Shown one piece after another: positions 49,647 through 59,436 of a stretch of DNA of 64,000 bases (its first letter is position 1; each line of letters begins with the position of its first letter). The stretch covers positions 1 through 64,000 of the forward strand of contig DATHEA010000030.1 of the NCBI GenBank assembly GCA_035318745.1, in the 5' to 3' direction. Both the position numbers and the translations under genes were made by a program. This DNA comes from VRUE01 sp035318745 (GTDB lineage Bacteria; Actinomycetota; Thermoleophilia; Solirubrobacterales; 70-9). The notes beneath the pieces are model-generated. The model worked only from the letters and a program-made list of their open reading frames with translations, had not been told where the DNA came from and searched no databases.

Positions 49647-50330
49647 CTACCGGTACAGCACGATGTAGAAGGGGGCTTTGGCGGGGCCGCCGTTGTGGGT
49701 TTGCACCTCGACCTGTGGGGCGGGGCAGTCCCCAGTGCCACCGATCGTCACGTAGACGGTCAGGTTGCCCGAGCCGTTGTAGCGGGGGGTTGCCTGAGCG
49801 CCGCGGGGGCTGAAGCCCGCCACCGAGACGCAGTAGATGCCCGCTTCTTTGCCCTGGGAGACGGAGATCGTGCCCTTGGAAATCGAGGTGTCGACGTTGC
49901 CTTCCTGGTCGACTGCGGCGAAGGCGATGGGATTGGCCGACTCGGCGAAGGTGGCGGTGTTGGCCGAGTTGGACGAGGGCACCAGGGAGAGCGTTGCCTC
50001 GTTGACCTGCGCCCCGGTTACGGCATCGCCTGCAATCTTCTCGGTCGAAACCGCTCCGCTGGCGAGCTTGGCGTTGCCGACCGAGGCGTTAGCCAGTTTA
50101 GCTTCCTTCACCGCCCCGTTTGCGATCTTGCCGCTCTTGATCGCCTGGGACATGAGCTTCGGCGCGGTTACCGCGTGCTTTCTGATCTTGTCTGCCGTCA
50201 CCGCTCCTGGGCGAAGTTGCTTGGCGCCGATGCTCTCAGGGGGCAATTGATTGACGGCGTAGGCCGTTGCTCCGCCAAGGGCCAAAAAGAGGGCAAGGGT
50301 TGAGACTACGTTTGCGTAGCTGAGCTTCAT
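49647..50330 (-). CDS. Exported surface protein with short KL/KI repeats
   Basis: 227 aa. An N-terminal signal/anchor (VVSTLALFLALGGATAYAVN) is followed by about seven repeats of ten residues of the form GAVxxxKIxx or ASVxxxKLxx (residues 38-115). These are known from many actinobacterial and Solirubrobacterales cell-surface proteins. A C-terminal beta domain has two cysteines (IYCVSV, GDCPAP). ATG overlaps the previous stop by 4 nt. Confidence 0.82.
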   Translation of the reverse strand: MKLSYANVVSTLALFLALGGATAYAVNQLPPESIGAKQLRPGAVTADKIRKHAVTAPKLMSQAIKSGKIANGAVKEAKLANASVGNAKLASGAVSTEKIAGDAVTGAQVNEATLSLVPSSNSANTATFAESANPIAFAAVDQEGNVDTSISKGTISVSQGKEAGIYCVSVAGFSPRGAQATPRYNGSGNLTVYVTIGGTGDCPAPQVEVQTHNGGPAKAPFYIVLYR

Positions 50331-51094
50331 CCCTTCGCCTTGCAGCTGCGGGTAAGGGTCGCGGTCAAGGCCTTTCCCCCGGCGAAGGCAAAGCTGGTGC
50401 GAACGAGGGGAAAGAGCGCCCCCGGAAAGCCCTTGGGAGCGGGGCAGCCGGCGGAGAGGAAGCTATGGCTCTTGCCGTGGGAGGAGTATGTGCGACCGAG
50501 CTTCAGATCGAGCCCGGTGACGTAGCCCCATTCCCCGGTCGCGTGGGGCAGGGACGCGCTCATCACGGTGGCGAACATCCCCTTGCCACGGTGGATCAAA
50601 AGCGGCAGGACGTAGGAGGTTGGAACCGGCTCGGTGCCGTAGATGTGGGCGAAGATCACCGGCGAGCCCCTGAGCACCCCGTTGAAGGCCAGGACCTTGC
50701 CCTTCGATGGAAAGGGGGACTGCTCGGGGAAGCGGACGTTGGCCGAGAAGTGGCCTTCGCCGACCAGGGCGCCGCTGCAGGCCAGAAGCGCCTCCTGGGT
50801 GGTCGAAGGGCTGATGTGGCCCAGCCTGCAGCGCGGCAGGCCCCCCAAATCGAGGCTACCTACTCTGTTGAAGGCGAAGGTGACCTCCTGCAGCTGCGGT
50901 GGGCCTGCTGAGGAAGTGGACGAGATGTGGCCGCCGATGCTCACCGAGATCGGCGCTGTGCCATGTCTGGGCAGGCGCTTGGGCGAGAGGCTGCCGCTGA
51001 GCGCGACGCGGACCGCCCCCTCCTGGACCAGCTCGGCCGAGGCGACCGGGGGCGATGGGAGCAGAGCAAGGGCCACCACGATTGCGGCGCGCAT
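50327..51094 (-). CDS. Secreted protein of unknown function
   Basis: 255 aa. Signal peptide, then GAVRVALSGSLSPKRLPRHG and a beta-rich domain; GHISPSTTQEALLACSGALV and GRTYSSHGKSHSFLSAGCPA are notable. It resembles the C-terminal part of the 1112-residue protein upstream (same SGxLSPKxLPR-type strands), so it may be a split-off domain. Coupled by ATGA-type overlaps on both sides. Confidence 0.75.
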   Translation of the reverse strand: MRAAIVVALALLPSPPVASAELVQEGAVRVALSGSLSPKRLPRHGTAPISVSIGGHISSTSSAGPPQLQEVTFAFNRVGSLDLGGLPRCRLGHISPSTTQEALLACSGALVGEGHFSANVRFPEQSPFPSKGKVLAFNGVLRGSPVIFAHIYGTEPVPTSYVLPLLIHRGKGMFATVMSASLPHATGEWGYVTGLDLKLGRTYSSHGKSHSFLSAGCPAPKGFPGALFPLVRTSFAFAGGKALTATLTRSCKAKG

Positions 51095-54000
51095 CAACGG
51101 GGGCGGCGGGCGCCCCTGCGTGCCCGCTTGGCCTTGCCCTTGCAGGCAGCCTGCAGCTTCGGGATGAGGGTCGCCTCCTTGCCGTTCTGTCCCTTGAATT
51201 CGGCGTTGATCTTGTAGGTGTGGGCGCAGATGTCTCTGCTGTTGACCAGGAGTCCCTTCTTGCCACCCTGCATGGTGATCGTGAACCGATCGACCGGGGC
51301 GTCTGGGACCGACTCGAAGTTTGCCCTGATCCCGCCTTTGATCGAGTCGATGCGGCCGATCACTTCGACGTCGACTAAGCCGTGAAGGTCGGCGACCAGG
51401 TCGGGCAGGTCGTGATCGGAGGAGCGCAGGTAGACCGGGCCCTGCAGCGCTTCGTCCAGGAGGGGGGTGGTCGCCACGGCGTGGCCGTAGATCGATCCCG
51501 CCGGGCATTGGTCGGCCGCAAACTGGACCCTGGTGCAGATCGTCCTGATGTGGGCCTGGTCGAGGAACTCAGAACGGGGCAGGGTTACCACTGCTCCGCT
51601 CACGTTGGCATCGCCCGGCCTGGCCTTGAAAGTGCCCCGGAACTTCGGGTGGGCGCCACGGTGGGTACCACCGAATAGGCGAGTGATGAGCTTTGGCTTG
51701 AATCCCAGGCCAGAGCAATCGGCGGCCTGGAAAGGGGTGGCGCTCTGCCTTGTCTTGCCTTCGGAGCTAAACAGCGTGCCGGAGAGGGCAAACGGTTTGC
51801 AGTTGGTCGGGTTGAGGGTGAAGTGGGAGCGGTCCAGGTGGACCCTGATGTCCCTAACCCTGACCGGGACCCCCTTGAAGATCAGCGGCAGCGGGTCGGT
51901 GACGAGGTGCAGTTCGGCGGTCTTGGGGTTGACGTAGGCGGGGGCCCTGGTAACGATCGTGCCGAGGTCGAAGGGGCCGGCTACCGCCGGGACTATGGCC
52001 ACGCCGGAGACGGGGGCGCCTTTATAGGGGCCTGCCATGTAGATCTTGCCGCTGACGTAGGTGAGGACCTGGCCCACTCCGGCGCCGGCGTCTACCGTGC
52101 CGACCAGGCTCGAAGCCGGGCAGGAGGGGCTGTTGATCTCTTCGATGCCGGTCCGATCGGGGTTGGCTGCGGCGGCGATCGTCGCATCGGAGCAGCGGCC
52201 GACGCCCTTAAGGGAGGCGAGCAGGCCCGGGGGCGCGGTGCCTTCCACCCCGGAGAGCTCCTGGTCTTCGTCTGAGCGGGTCAGCTGCAGCTCCATCGGG
52301 CTGAAGGAGCCGGCCAGGTTGTTGACCGTGCCGCCTGAGAGCTTGGGCTCAAAGGGTCGCTCGGAGAGCGAGTTGTGACAAGGCGACCCGTCGGGGTTGC
52401 GGGTCACGTCATAGGAGCTGTTGACCGTGTGCGGCGTACTCGGGTCCTGCCAGGTGTAGAAGATGGCCTGAATCGTCTTCTTGCCGCAGGTCTGCGGGTT
52501 GACCAGGCCCGCCCTGAGGCCGCCCTTCAAGGTCAGCTGCATGTCCGAAAGTGGGAACTGGGGCAGGTCGTCGAAGGTGGTCGTGATCTGACCGGTGACC
52601 GGATCGAGGTCTGCCCTGCCGGCGACCTTGACCAGGATGCCCCGTTCGGGTTCCTGGATTACCAGGTAGAGGCTAAGGAAGTTGTGGAAGGGGTTGTCGT
52701 TTTGCTTGGCGATGTAGACGAAGCCCTTGGGCTGAGCATCGACCGGGAGCAGCGGCGTGTGCAGGGTGAGCGTCCCGTACTGGGATGAGTCTGGACAGGT
52801 GACCGGTCTGTCGGTCCCGAGGCCGATCTGTTCTGGGCTGCAGGAGCCAAGGCCCTGTGCCGCGGCGGGGTTCACCGTCATCCCCTGCGGCAGGACGACC
52901 ACCGCTTTCTTCATCGGCGGGGTCGAGATCCCCTGCACGTCGCCGTTTTCGGCATAGAGTTCTTTCGTGTCCTCGACTTCCTCGTTTCGCTGCGGCACTT
53001 CGAGGTGGACGTCGAGCCCGGTCGGGGCGCCGGCGTCCTTGGTGGTCGGCTGCAGGGCGACCTTGGGTTCGAAACGGAAGCGCGGGTCTTCGCAGCCGGT
53101 CACGTTGTGGGCGTTGCCGTACTCCTGCGCCGGCGTCAGCTTGCCCGGCTCGGTGTAGCTCTCGAGCCGAATCCTCGTGGCGCCGTTGTCGAAGCCGCAG
53201 TCGGCCGGGTTGGTGAAGAGCGGCTCGATCGCCGCCGATCCGAAAGGGGCGCCGAGAGCGATGCTGCCTGGCTGCACCTGCGGATAGGAGCGGAACCTGT
53301 CGTGGACGGGATCGCCGGGCACCCCCCAGAAGACGACTTCCGAGCCGGTCACCGGGACCAGGTTGGAGATATTCGGCGTCAGCGTCTTGATCGCGTAGTT
53401 CTGGGCCGGGTCGAGGGTCGGAAAGATGTGGCCCTGCACGAAGCCGCCGGCGTTGAAACCAAAGTCGGCCGCCTGGCCTTTGGGAGGCTCCATGTTGTAT
53501 ATGGCCACCCGGGTCAGGGCCTGATGCCGGGTGACATCCCCGACCGTCTCGGCATTCAGATAGCCGACCTGGGTGTTGGCCGGGCAGGCGGTGGAGTTCC
53601 CCGTCGCGCCTTTTTCGGCGAACTTGACCGGGTCGCACTTCGGCGTCGCCTCGGGGTTGCCGATCATGCCACGCGGCAGTGTCGCCTCGACCGTCGCGAG
53701 CGAGCCGTGCGGAAAGCTCTTCAGCTCGGTGTTGTTGAGCTTCAAGCCGGTGAGCAGGTCGAGCTCGAAGTTGACCCGCAACTCGAAGGGATGGTCGGCC
53801 GCCTGGCGCGAGGGCTCGCCGAAGGGGAAGGCGGCGTCGAAGAAGTCGGCTTCGAAGCTGCCCGGCACGATCCCGAACGGCGCCGGAGTCTCGCTGAAGG
53901 GGACCTGGTCGACGTCCGTGTCGGGTTGCGCCGCGCCACCACCCGAGACCGTCGCCGTGTTGGCCGCGGTTCCCGAGGCGCCGGGGTCGATGGCCACCTC

Positions 54001-54432
54001 GATCCCCACCGACCCCGTTATGTAGCCGGTCGGGCGCGCCACGCCGCCTCCCGTTTCCAGCCCAGGCGCCTGCATCAATTCGGATACCACCGGCCCGGGG
54101 AAGAGGCACTGGACCGTTCCAGTCCCCGCCCCCGAGCAGTAGAGCCCGGCTCTGTCGTCAGGCAGCGGGGCGAATTCGGGGTAGAAGTGGATGGCGGTGG
54201 CGATCACCCCAGCGGGCAGTTCGTCTTTGACCAGCAGGTCTTCTTCACCGGTGGCGTCGCCGATGTTGCGGACCCAGAGGTCGAAGTTCCCCACGCCCCC
54301 CGGGGGCAGGTTCGTGTCGCTCCAGGTCGTCTTGACGTCGTACCTCGCGGCGGCTGAAGCCATGGCCGGCGCGATCGCGAAGATCGTGATGGCAAGGGCG
54401 GCAAAGCCCAAGAGCAGTGCTCGGCGGTTCAC
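51094..54432 (-). CDS. Giant secreted protein, 1112 aa, with DUF11-like N-terminus
   Basis: Signal peptide 1-28 ending AMASAAA. A DUF11-like beta-sandwich follows (GGVGNFDLWVRNIGDATGEE). Then a long repetitive part with recurring motifs: LPRGMIGNPEATPKCDPVKF and LPQGMTVNPAAAQGLGSCSP, ACPANTQVGYLNAE and CPDSSQYGTLTLHT, SCPASSLVGTVDAG and QCPAGSIYGHAVA. The C-end has RFTITMQGGKKGLLVNSRDIC and a basic tail. This layout is common in Solirubrobacterales genomes (from memory). Role presumed adhesin or cell-surface structural. Confidence 0.82.
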   Translation of the reverse strand: MNRRALLLGFAALAITIFAIAPAMASAAARYDVKTTWSDTNLPPGGVGNFDLWVRNIGDATGEEDLLVKDELPAGVIATAIHFYPEFAPLPDDRAGLYCSGAGTGTVQCLFPGPVVSELMQAPGLETGGGVARPTGYITGSVGIEVAIDPGASGTAANTATVSGGGAAQPDTDVDQVPFSETPAPFGIVPGSFEADFFDAAFPFGEPSRQAADHPFELRVNFELDLLTGLKLNNTELKSFPHGSLATVEATLPRGMIGNPEATPKCDPVKFAEKGATGNSTACPANTQVGYLNAETVGDVTRHQALTRVAIYNMEPPKGQAADFGFNAGGFVQGHIFPTLDPAQNYAIKTLTPNISNLVPVTGSEVVFWGVPGDPVHDRFRSYPQVQPGSIALGAPFGSAAIEPLFTNPADCGFDNGATRIRLESYTEPGKLTPAQEYGNAHNVTGCEDPRFRFEPKVALQPTTKDAGAPTGLDVHLEVPQRNEEVEDTKELYAENGDVQGISTPPMKKAVVVLPQGMTVNPAAAQGLGSCSPEQIGLGTDRPVTCPDSSQYGTLTLHTPLLPVDAQPKGFVYIAKQNDNPFHNFLSLYLVIQEPERGILVKVAGRADLDPVTGQITTTFDDLPQFPLSDMQLTLKGGLRAGLVNPQTCGKKTIQAIFYTWQDPSTPHTVNSSYDVTRNPDGSPCHNSLSERPFEPKLSGGTVNNLAGSFSPMELQLTRSDEDQELSGVEGTAPPGLLASLKGVGRCSDATIAAAANPDRTGIEEINSPSCPASSLVGTVDAGAGVGQVLTYVSGKIYMAGPYKGAPVSGVAIVPAVAGPFDLGTIVTRAPAYVNPKTAELHLVTDPLPLIFKGVPVRVRDIRVHLDRSHFTLNPTNCKPFALSGTLFSSEGKTRQSATPFQAADCSGLGFKPKLITRLFGGTHRGAHPKFRGTFKARPGDANVSGAVVTLPRSEFLDQAHIRTICTRVQFAADQCPAGSIYGHAVATTPLLDEALQGPVYLRSSDHDLPDLVADLHGLVDVEVIGRIDSIKGGIRANFESVPDAPVDRFTITMQGGKKGLLVNSRDICAHTYKINAEFKGQNGKEATLIPKLQAACKGKAKRARRGARRPR

Positions 54433-57400
54433 TTCGTCCTCCCTTGCTCGGCGTGGCTAGCTCGCCTGTGGTGGCGTTTGTGCGGGTGGCGGCTGGCGCA
54501 GCGGCCCTTGCGACGCACCTTTCCCTTGGCGCACTTGAGCTTGGCCTGCCCTTTCGCGGCATTACCGCTGCCGCTGAACGATGAGCTCGAGGACTGGCGC
54601 TGGGGTGGCGGGGGCCGCAGCGGCCCCTGGCAGGAGTCCTCGCTGCAGTGGGCCTGGGGGGCGGGGGGCCTGAAGCCGCCGCCAATCCTCGCGTCATAGA
54701 TGTTGACCAGGCCGTCCTGCTCGAAGCCGGTCAGCCCCGGCTCAACCACGGCGAAGAGGATGTTGGCGCCGCTCGCGTCTACAGCCGCCACCTGGGGCGC
54801 GGCCTCGCCTTCCTGAAAGTCGCTGACCCCGTCGGTGATCAGGCGAACTACGCCGTTACGCCATTCGTAGATGTCGGTGTCGTTGTTGACGTCGCCCGCC
54901 AGCAGCCGCTCCTGGGTGGTGAAGGCGACCGTGCTGCCGTCGGCCGAGAGCTGGAAATCGGTCTTCGGGTCGCTGGAACCGGTCGGCGTTCCGATCATGT
55001 GCGTGGTGAGGCCGCCGCGTGCGCAGGAGAGGCACTCGACGCTACCGTCGCGGTCGTCGTAGCGGTAGAGCTCTTCGCACGGTGGGAATCCATCTAGCCC
55101 CCGGCCCTTCAGAGCGGTACACCGGGGGGCGACTTCATCGGCGCTCAGCCTGCGGCTTGCATAGGCCGTGAACGCCAGCACGTTCCCGTCCGCCGAGAGC
55201 AGCGAATTCTCTGGTTCGGACAGTCCCCCAGACACGCTGGCCGGGGTCGCGTCGGTGACGAAGCGCAGCTGCCCACCGCTCAGCGCGTAGACGTTGGCGC
55301 GGCCTTTCTGCCCCCTGCCTGGCACGAGCTGCTCTGTGGAGGAGAAGTAGACGTGGGAGAGGTCGTCGGAGACCACGACTTCGTTTCCGCCGACCCCCAC
55401 CTTCGCGTCGACGCTCACCGCACAGGTCAGGCAGCTCGACCCTTCGGCATCCTCATCCCAGCGGTAGACGTCGGCATCGACGTTTTTGTCGGCTGGGTCG
55501 AGTTTGCTGTGGGTGACGAAGTAGGCGTGCCGGCCGTCGGCGCTCGAGCGAATGATTTCGGAGTCGCTGCTCGCGGTGCCGGGGTCGATCAGCGTCGTTT
55601 CTTCGCTTTCGCGGTCGCGCACATAGAGGCCTTCGTGGCCGGTGGCGCATTTGCCGTCCGGCTTGACCTCGAAGTAGACGCGGGACGCGTCGGCCGCGGC
55701 GATCCGGTGGTAATTGGGCCTCCAGTTCCGATCGCCCGCACCACCGCCGGAGGTAAAACCGCTCACCCCGCAGGTCGAAGGCGAACCGCCGGGCATCAGG
55801 CTGATCGTTTCGGCGCTGCCACTGCCGATGTCCTCGAGCTGGTTGGTTGCGCGATTTACCGTCAGTACGTCAGTGGCATCGTCGCTTAGATCGGCTTTGA
55901 GTTCGTCGTATTTTTGTTTGGTTGCGAGGATCTCCTGGTTGCTGTCGCGGTCGAGCCGCAGCACGGTTATCGGCGGCTGCAAGAAAACGTCGGTTTTCCC
56001 GGCCTGAAGGATGAAGTGCGAGAAGTCAGGGGTCGCGTTCTCCAGCAGATAGGCGAATTCGCCGCCGCCGATCTGTTTGTTCGTGCTTGGGACGAGGCTC
56101 TTGGAGTGCCAGCCACCGGCGCTCCGGTCGGCCAGGAACGGAGCGCCCAAGCCGGTATTTGCGCCCGGTGCCCCAGCGTACACGCTCCAAAGCGCCGTGT
56201 TGCCGTCGGCGCTCAGCGGTGGCGTTTCGCTTTGCGGCCCTACAGCCAGAGCGTTCTGGTCGCCCTTGTCGGGGTTGTTGACCAGCTCGATGCCGCGCTT
56301 GCCGGGCTGCCCGAGGGCACTGGGGGGCAGGGTGACTTCTGCGGTCATGCGAGTCGTGAAGGTTTTCTCTTTGCCCGCTGTCGCTGAACCGCCTCCTTCG
56401 ATGTTTTCGGCCGAGGCGAGGCGGTAGTGATAGGTGGTGTCAGGGTTGAGGCCACCGATCTGATCGGCGACGACTACCTTCTCCCTCCCGTTGACGCTCG
56501 CTTCCCGCACGGGCAACAGGGTCCAGTCGACCCCATCCGTGCTCAGTTCGAAGCGGTAGCTGAAGGTGGCGTCGCCCTCTGGGTTTAGGCGGCCGTTGAG
56601 GCGCGCGGTCGTATCGGTGCGCGGCGCGACGAAGGCGGTTTCGAGTTCGCTCGGTGGATGGTCGGTGGTGGTCGTGAAGATCAGGTCCACCGTGCTGGTG
56701 CCGCCGCCGTTGGTGGCGACGATCCGTACGCAGTTGGTTTCCGCGTACTGGAGCCCTTCCAGATCGGCCGCGATCGGAACGGTGCCGGCTTCTTCGGCGG
56801 GGATCGTGTCTTCTTTGCCCACTGTGAAGGCGGATTCTTTGAGCCCTTTGCATTCGGATTGGCTCGCGTCGGGCTGGGGGCTTCTCAGCGCCTTCCAGGT
56901 CGTCTGGTCTTTCTGCGGATCGACGGTGCAGGCGACATGGGCCGAGCTGGTCGAAACCGTCGAGATCGAGCAGCCTTCGACTTTGGCAACCGGCGGCGGC
57001 AGCGTTTTGAAGGTGGCCGGGGCGGAGTAGGCCTTGAGGTTGTTTTCGGTGTTCTCGCCGACCAAACGGACCTGATAGGTCGTGTTCGCTTTGAGGCCGA
57101 GGAGTTTGCAGGCGACCGCATGATCAGCGCTGTCTTCGGCCAGCGGCGGCGCCGGTTCCAGGCAGACTGCGGGCGAGGCCAGCGCCAGCCCCCAGCTCGC
57201 CCCCTCTCCGACCTTGTATTCGAAGCGGTAGGAGTTGGGGACGCTCTGGGGGTTGAGCGTGCCGTGGACCCTGGCGGCGTTCTGTCCGATTTCATCGGTT
57301 TCGCCGATCGTCACGTCGGGGACCGTGCCGCTGGCCCTGGGGCCGAAGACCTTGACCGTGTTCGAGGCGAGGTCAGAAACGTAGACCCGGTCTTCTGAGG

Positions 57401-58382
57401 GGTTGTAGGCGATGCCGCGGGCGCTGCCGATCAGGTCGGCCCCGAAGGGACTGCCGCCGAGCGTCGTGCCAAAGCATGCTGGCGTTGCGCAGGGTTCGTA
57501 CTCTTCGAAGTTGGCCGCGTTGACGATGAAGATATGGCCGCTCGGTTTTGACGCGTCGACTGTGAGGCCGAAGTTCTGTTCTTGGGTGGCATGGGTCGAG
57601 TCAAAGGTTTCTTCGGCGTACTTGTCGACCGTGGATCCTCCGACTTGTACGTAGAAATCTTTTCCGCTTTCATCCATTCCGAGATAACACGCGCGTTTAT
57701 TGCCGCCAGTCACCGTGAATTCGCCGATCTTCGCCGGAGGGCCCCCGCTGTTGGCGAACTCGAGCACCTTGTGCCCGTCTTCGCCTTCACCGTAGCCGTT
57801 ACCGACCCAGAGGTGACCTTCGCGGTCCACAGCGATACCGCAGGGCCGCGCTGTTGCACGTGGCAGGGTCCAGAGGTAGGTTCCGCTCGGCGCGAAGGCG
57901 TGTATTGGGCCACCTTCCTCGGCGATGTAGATGCGGCCCGGGTTGGCGCCGGAGTTGTCGACGGCGACTCCGGCTTTGAACGCCCCCTGCTCGAAGGAAC
58001 CTTCGACGCCGAATGCACCGCCCGGGGTTTCGCGGCCGTCCAAACAGGATTTTCCGGCCGAGTTGCCAGCGGTGAAATTCTGCGGATTGCCATCGATGTC
58101 GAACTTGCAGACGATCCGTTCTGGGTCGAAGGGTCCCGGCCCTTTGCCGCTCCCGGGTTGGTTGTTGACATAGACGTCGCCGGTCGATTCGTCGATGGCT
58201 ATCCCCTCGGGCGCCGTCAGCGCACCGATCGAGGAGCCAGCGCCGTCGAAGCCGAAGAGCAGCGGCCGCTGGTCGGTGGCGGTGCCGGCAAGGGCCGGGG
58301 CGGCGCAGGTGAGGAGCAGGGCGAGGGCGCCCAGAGCAACTGGGGCGGGGGCGAGGTTGAGTCGGTTTCTGCGTCTGCTCAT
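54429..58382 (-). CDS. Giant secreted protein, 1317 aa, NHL propeller plus Fn3-like and TolB-like domains
   Basis: Signal peptide 1-33. Residues about 40-350 form an NHL beta-propeller (LTAPEGIAIDESTGDVYVNN, CGIAVDREGHLWVGNGYGEG). Three fibronectin-like modules follow to about 690 (ARVHGTLNPQSVPNSYRFEY; TTARLNGRLNPEGDATFSYR). Then a TolB/WD40-like propeller (PPLSADGNTALWSVYA, LSADGNVLAFTAY, LSADGSTVAFTTQERLLAGD) and a basic tail. The 4-nt overlap with the 1112-aa gene implies tight coupling. Likely surface-exposed; ligand unknown. Confidence 0.85.
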   Translation of the reverse strand: MSRRRNRLNLAPAPVALGALALLLTCAAPALAGTATDQRPLLFGFDGAGSSIGALTAPEGIAIDESTGDVYVNNQPGSGKGPGPFDPERIVCKFDIDGNPQNFTAGNSAGKSCLDGRETPGGAFGVEGSFEQGAFKAGVAVDNSGANPGRIYIAEEGGPIHAFAPSGTYLWTLPRATARPCGIAVDREGHLWVGNGYGEGEDGHKVLEFANSGGPPAKIGEFTVTGGNKRACYLGMDESGKDFYVQVGGSTVDKYAEETFDSTHATQEQNFGLTVDASKPSGHIFIVNAANFEEYEPCATPACFGTTLGGSPFGADLIGSARGIAYNPSEDRVYVSDLASNTVKVFGPRASGTVPDVTIGETDEIGQNAARVHGTLNPQSVPNSYRFEYKVGEGASWGLALASPAVCLEPAPPLAEDSADHAVACKLLGLKANTTYQVRLVGENTENNLKAYSAPATFKTLPPPVAKVEGCSISTVSTSSAHVACTVDPQKDQTTWKALRSPQPDASQSECKGLKESAFTVGKEDTIPAEEAGTVPIAADLEGLQYAETNCVRIVATNGGGTSTVDLIFTTTTDHPPSELETAFVAPRTDTTARLNGRLNPEGDATFSYRFELSTDGVDWTLLPVREASVNGREKVVVADQIGGLNPDTTYHYRLASAENIEGGGSATAGKEKTFTTRMTAEVTLPPSALGQPGKRGIELVNNPDKGDQNALAVGPQSETPPLSADGNTALWSVYAGAPGANTGLGAPFLADRSAGGWHSKSLVPSTNKQIGGGEFAYLLENATPDFSHFILQAGKTDVFLQPPITVLRLDRDSNQEILATKQKYDELKADLSDDATDVLTVNRATNQLEDIGSGSAETISLMPGGSPSTCGVSGFTSGGGAGDRNWRPNYHRIAAADASRVYFEVKPDGKCATGHEGLYVRDRESEETTLIDPGTASSDSEIIRSSADGRHAYFVTHSKLDPADKNVDADVYRWDEDAEGSSCLTCAVSVDAKVGVGGNEVVVSDDLSHVYFSSTEQLVPGRGQKGRANVYALSGGQLRFVTDATPASVSGGLSEPENSLLSADGNVLAFTAYASRRLSADEVAPRCTALKGRGLDGFPPCEELYRYDDRDGSVECLSCARGGLTTHMIGTPTGSSDPKTDFQLSADGSTVAFTTQERLLAGDVNNDTDIYEWRNGVVRLITDGVSDFQEGEAAPQVAAVDASGANILFAVVEPGLTGFEQDGLVNIYDARIGGGFRPPAPQAHCSEDSCQGPLRPPPPQRQSSSSSFSGSGNAAKGQAKLKCAKGKVRRKGRCASRHPHKRHHRRASHAEQGRTK

Positions 58383-58434
58383 CGAGCTGCTCCTCTGCGG
58401 TTGGTGTGGAGGTGCGGCGTGGGCCGGGCTGACC

Positions 58435-58465
58435 GGGTCCGAACGGCTCTGAGCCGTTCGGACCC
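58435..58465. repeat. Perfect 31-nt palindrome between surface-protein genes
   Basis: GGGTCCGAACGGCTC (58435-58449) and its complement 58451-58465 around a single T. It sits between the stop of the collagen-like gene and the start of the 1317-aa gene (both minus), 53 nt upstream of the latter. No U run; it may be a transcription attenuation or stability hairpin. Confidence 0.65.
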
Positions 58466-58504
58466 GTTTGCGGCTCGGAGTTCCAAGTCAGCCCCCTGGT
58501 GTGA

Positions 58505-59212
58505 CTACGGGCCTTCGGGAGCGGTAACGGCGAAGGTTCCAAATAGGGGGCCTTCCGCGGGACCAAAAGGGACCGAGAGGACGGCGCCGCTGGTCGAGGC
58601 TCCACCCCCACCAGCCGGGTTGGCGATGCCTTTAAAAGGTTGGTCTCCCTGCGTTAAGTACACGCAGAGTTCTCCGGGCTCGGCGGTCGGTTCTTCCGCG
58701 GACCCCGTACATCCAGCATCGGGGGCAAAGTGAACGTCTTCGCTTTCCAGAGGGACGGGGAGGGGGATGGGGAACGACAGCGAGGTCCTGATGTTCCCTT
58801 TCGGTTCTTCTTCTTCGGCGGCATTCACGCCCGGGACGAATATCGTCCCGATGGTGCCCGTCTCGGTGGCGCCCGGCGGTAGGGTGCCTCCAGCGGTCCA
58901 GGGAGAGCCTTCTTTGCCGTTCGTGCCGTTTTTGCCCGCTTTGCCTTCCGGGCCTTCTTTGCCCTGCGGGCCTTCCTTGCCCTGCGGGCCAGCGTCGCCC
59001 TTGTCGCCCTTGGCACCAGCGGGCCCAACCGGGCCCGCTGGGCCGGTCTTGCCCCGCCGGCCGCGTGGGCCTGGCTTGCCTTTGGCCGAGGCGGTGGCCT
59101 TGCCGCCGCCGTTGTTCGTCGCGGCATAGGCGCCGCCGAACATCGCGAAGACGAGGGCGATCATCGAGATCACGCCTGGGATGCCGAAGCGGTTGCGTAG
59201 TGGCGAAAACAT
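58505..59212 (-). CDS. Exported collagen-like (Gly-X-Y) protein
   Basis: 235 aa from ATG 59212, with GGAGAGAG upstream. N-terminal membrane/signal segment (VISMIALVFAMFGGAYAATN). Then about 25 Gly-X-Y triplets (GPRGRRGKTGPAGPVGPAG, GDKGDAGPQGKEGPQ) forming a short collagen-like rod, followed by a C-terminal globular beta domain (GTIGTIFVPGVNAAEEEEPK). Displayed at the cell surface in many bacteria. It is probably the first gene of the downstream surface block. Confidence 0.85.
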   Translation of the reverse strand: MFSPLRNRFGIPGVISMIALVFAMFGGAYAATNNGGGKATASAKGKPGPRGRRGKTGPAGPVGPAGAKGDKGDAGPQGKEGPQGKEGPEGKAGKNGTNGKEGSPWTAGGTLPPGATETGTIGTIFVPGVNAAEEEEPKGNIRTSLSFPIPLPVPLESEDVHFAPDAGCTGSAEEPTAEPGELCVYLTQGDQPFKGIANPAGGGGASTSGAVLSVPFGPAEGPLFGTFAVTAPEGP

Positions 59213-59309
59213 CAAATCTCTCTCCTTGTCCCGTGAGCCCCTCTGCCTGCCGCTTCCCTTGCGGCTCCCTTGTGGCGAAGCTCGGTTATTGGTCCCTGTG
59301 TGTCTGGCA

Positions 59310-59342
59310 AACGTGTTCGTTCCTTGAACTAACAAACACGTT
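59310..59342. promoter_or_regulatory. Inverted repeat operator candidate in the collagen-like/response-regulator divergent region
   Basis: AACGTGTTCGTT (59310-59321) and AACAAACACGTT (59331-59342) match in 11 of 12 positions, with a 9-nt spacer CCTTGAACT. It lies 98 nt from the collagen-like start and 95 nt from the response-regulator start. The region is notably AT-rich for this genome, so the promoters are probably here. Confidence 0.5.
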
Positions 59343-59436
59343 CCCAAACAAACTGGACAGAGGATAAACATACGGGTATGGAATTGTCAAGGAACGAGAG
59401 TGGTATGAGGCGACGAGCGGGCTTAGGATCAAGTCG

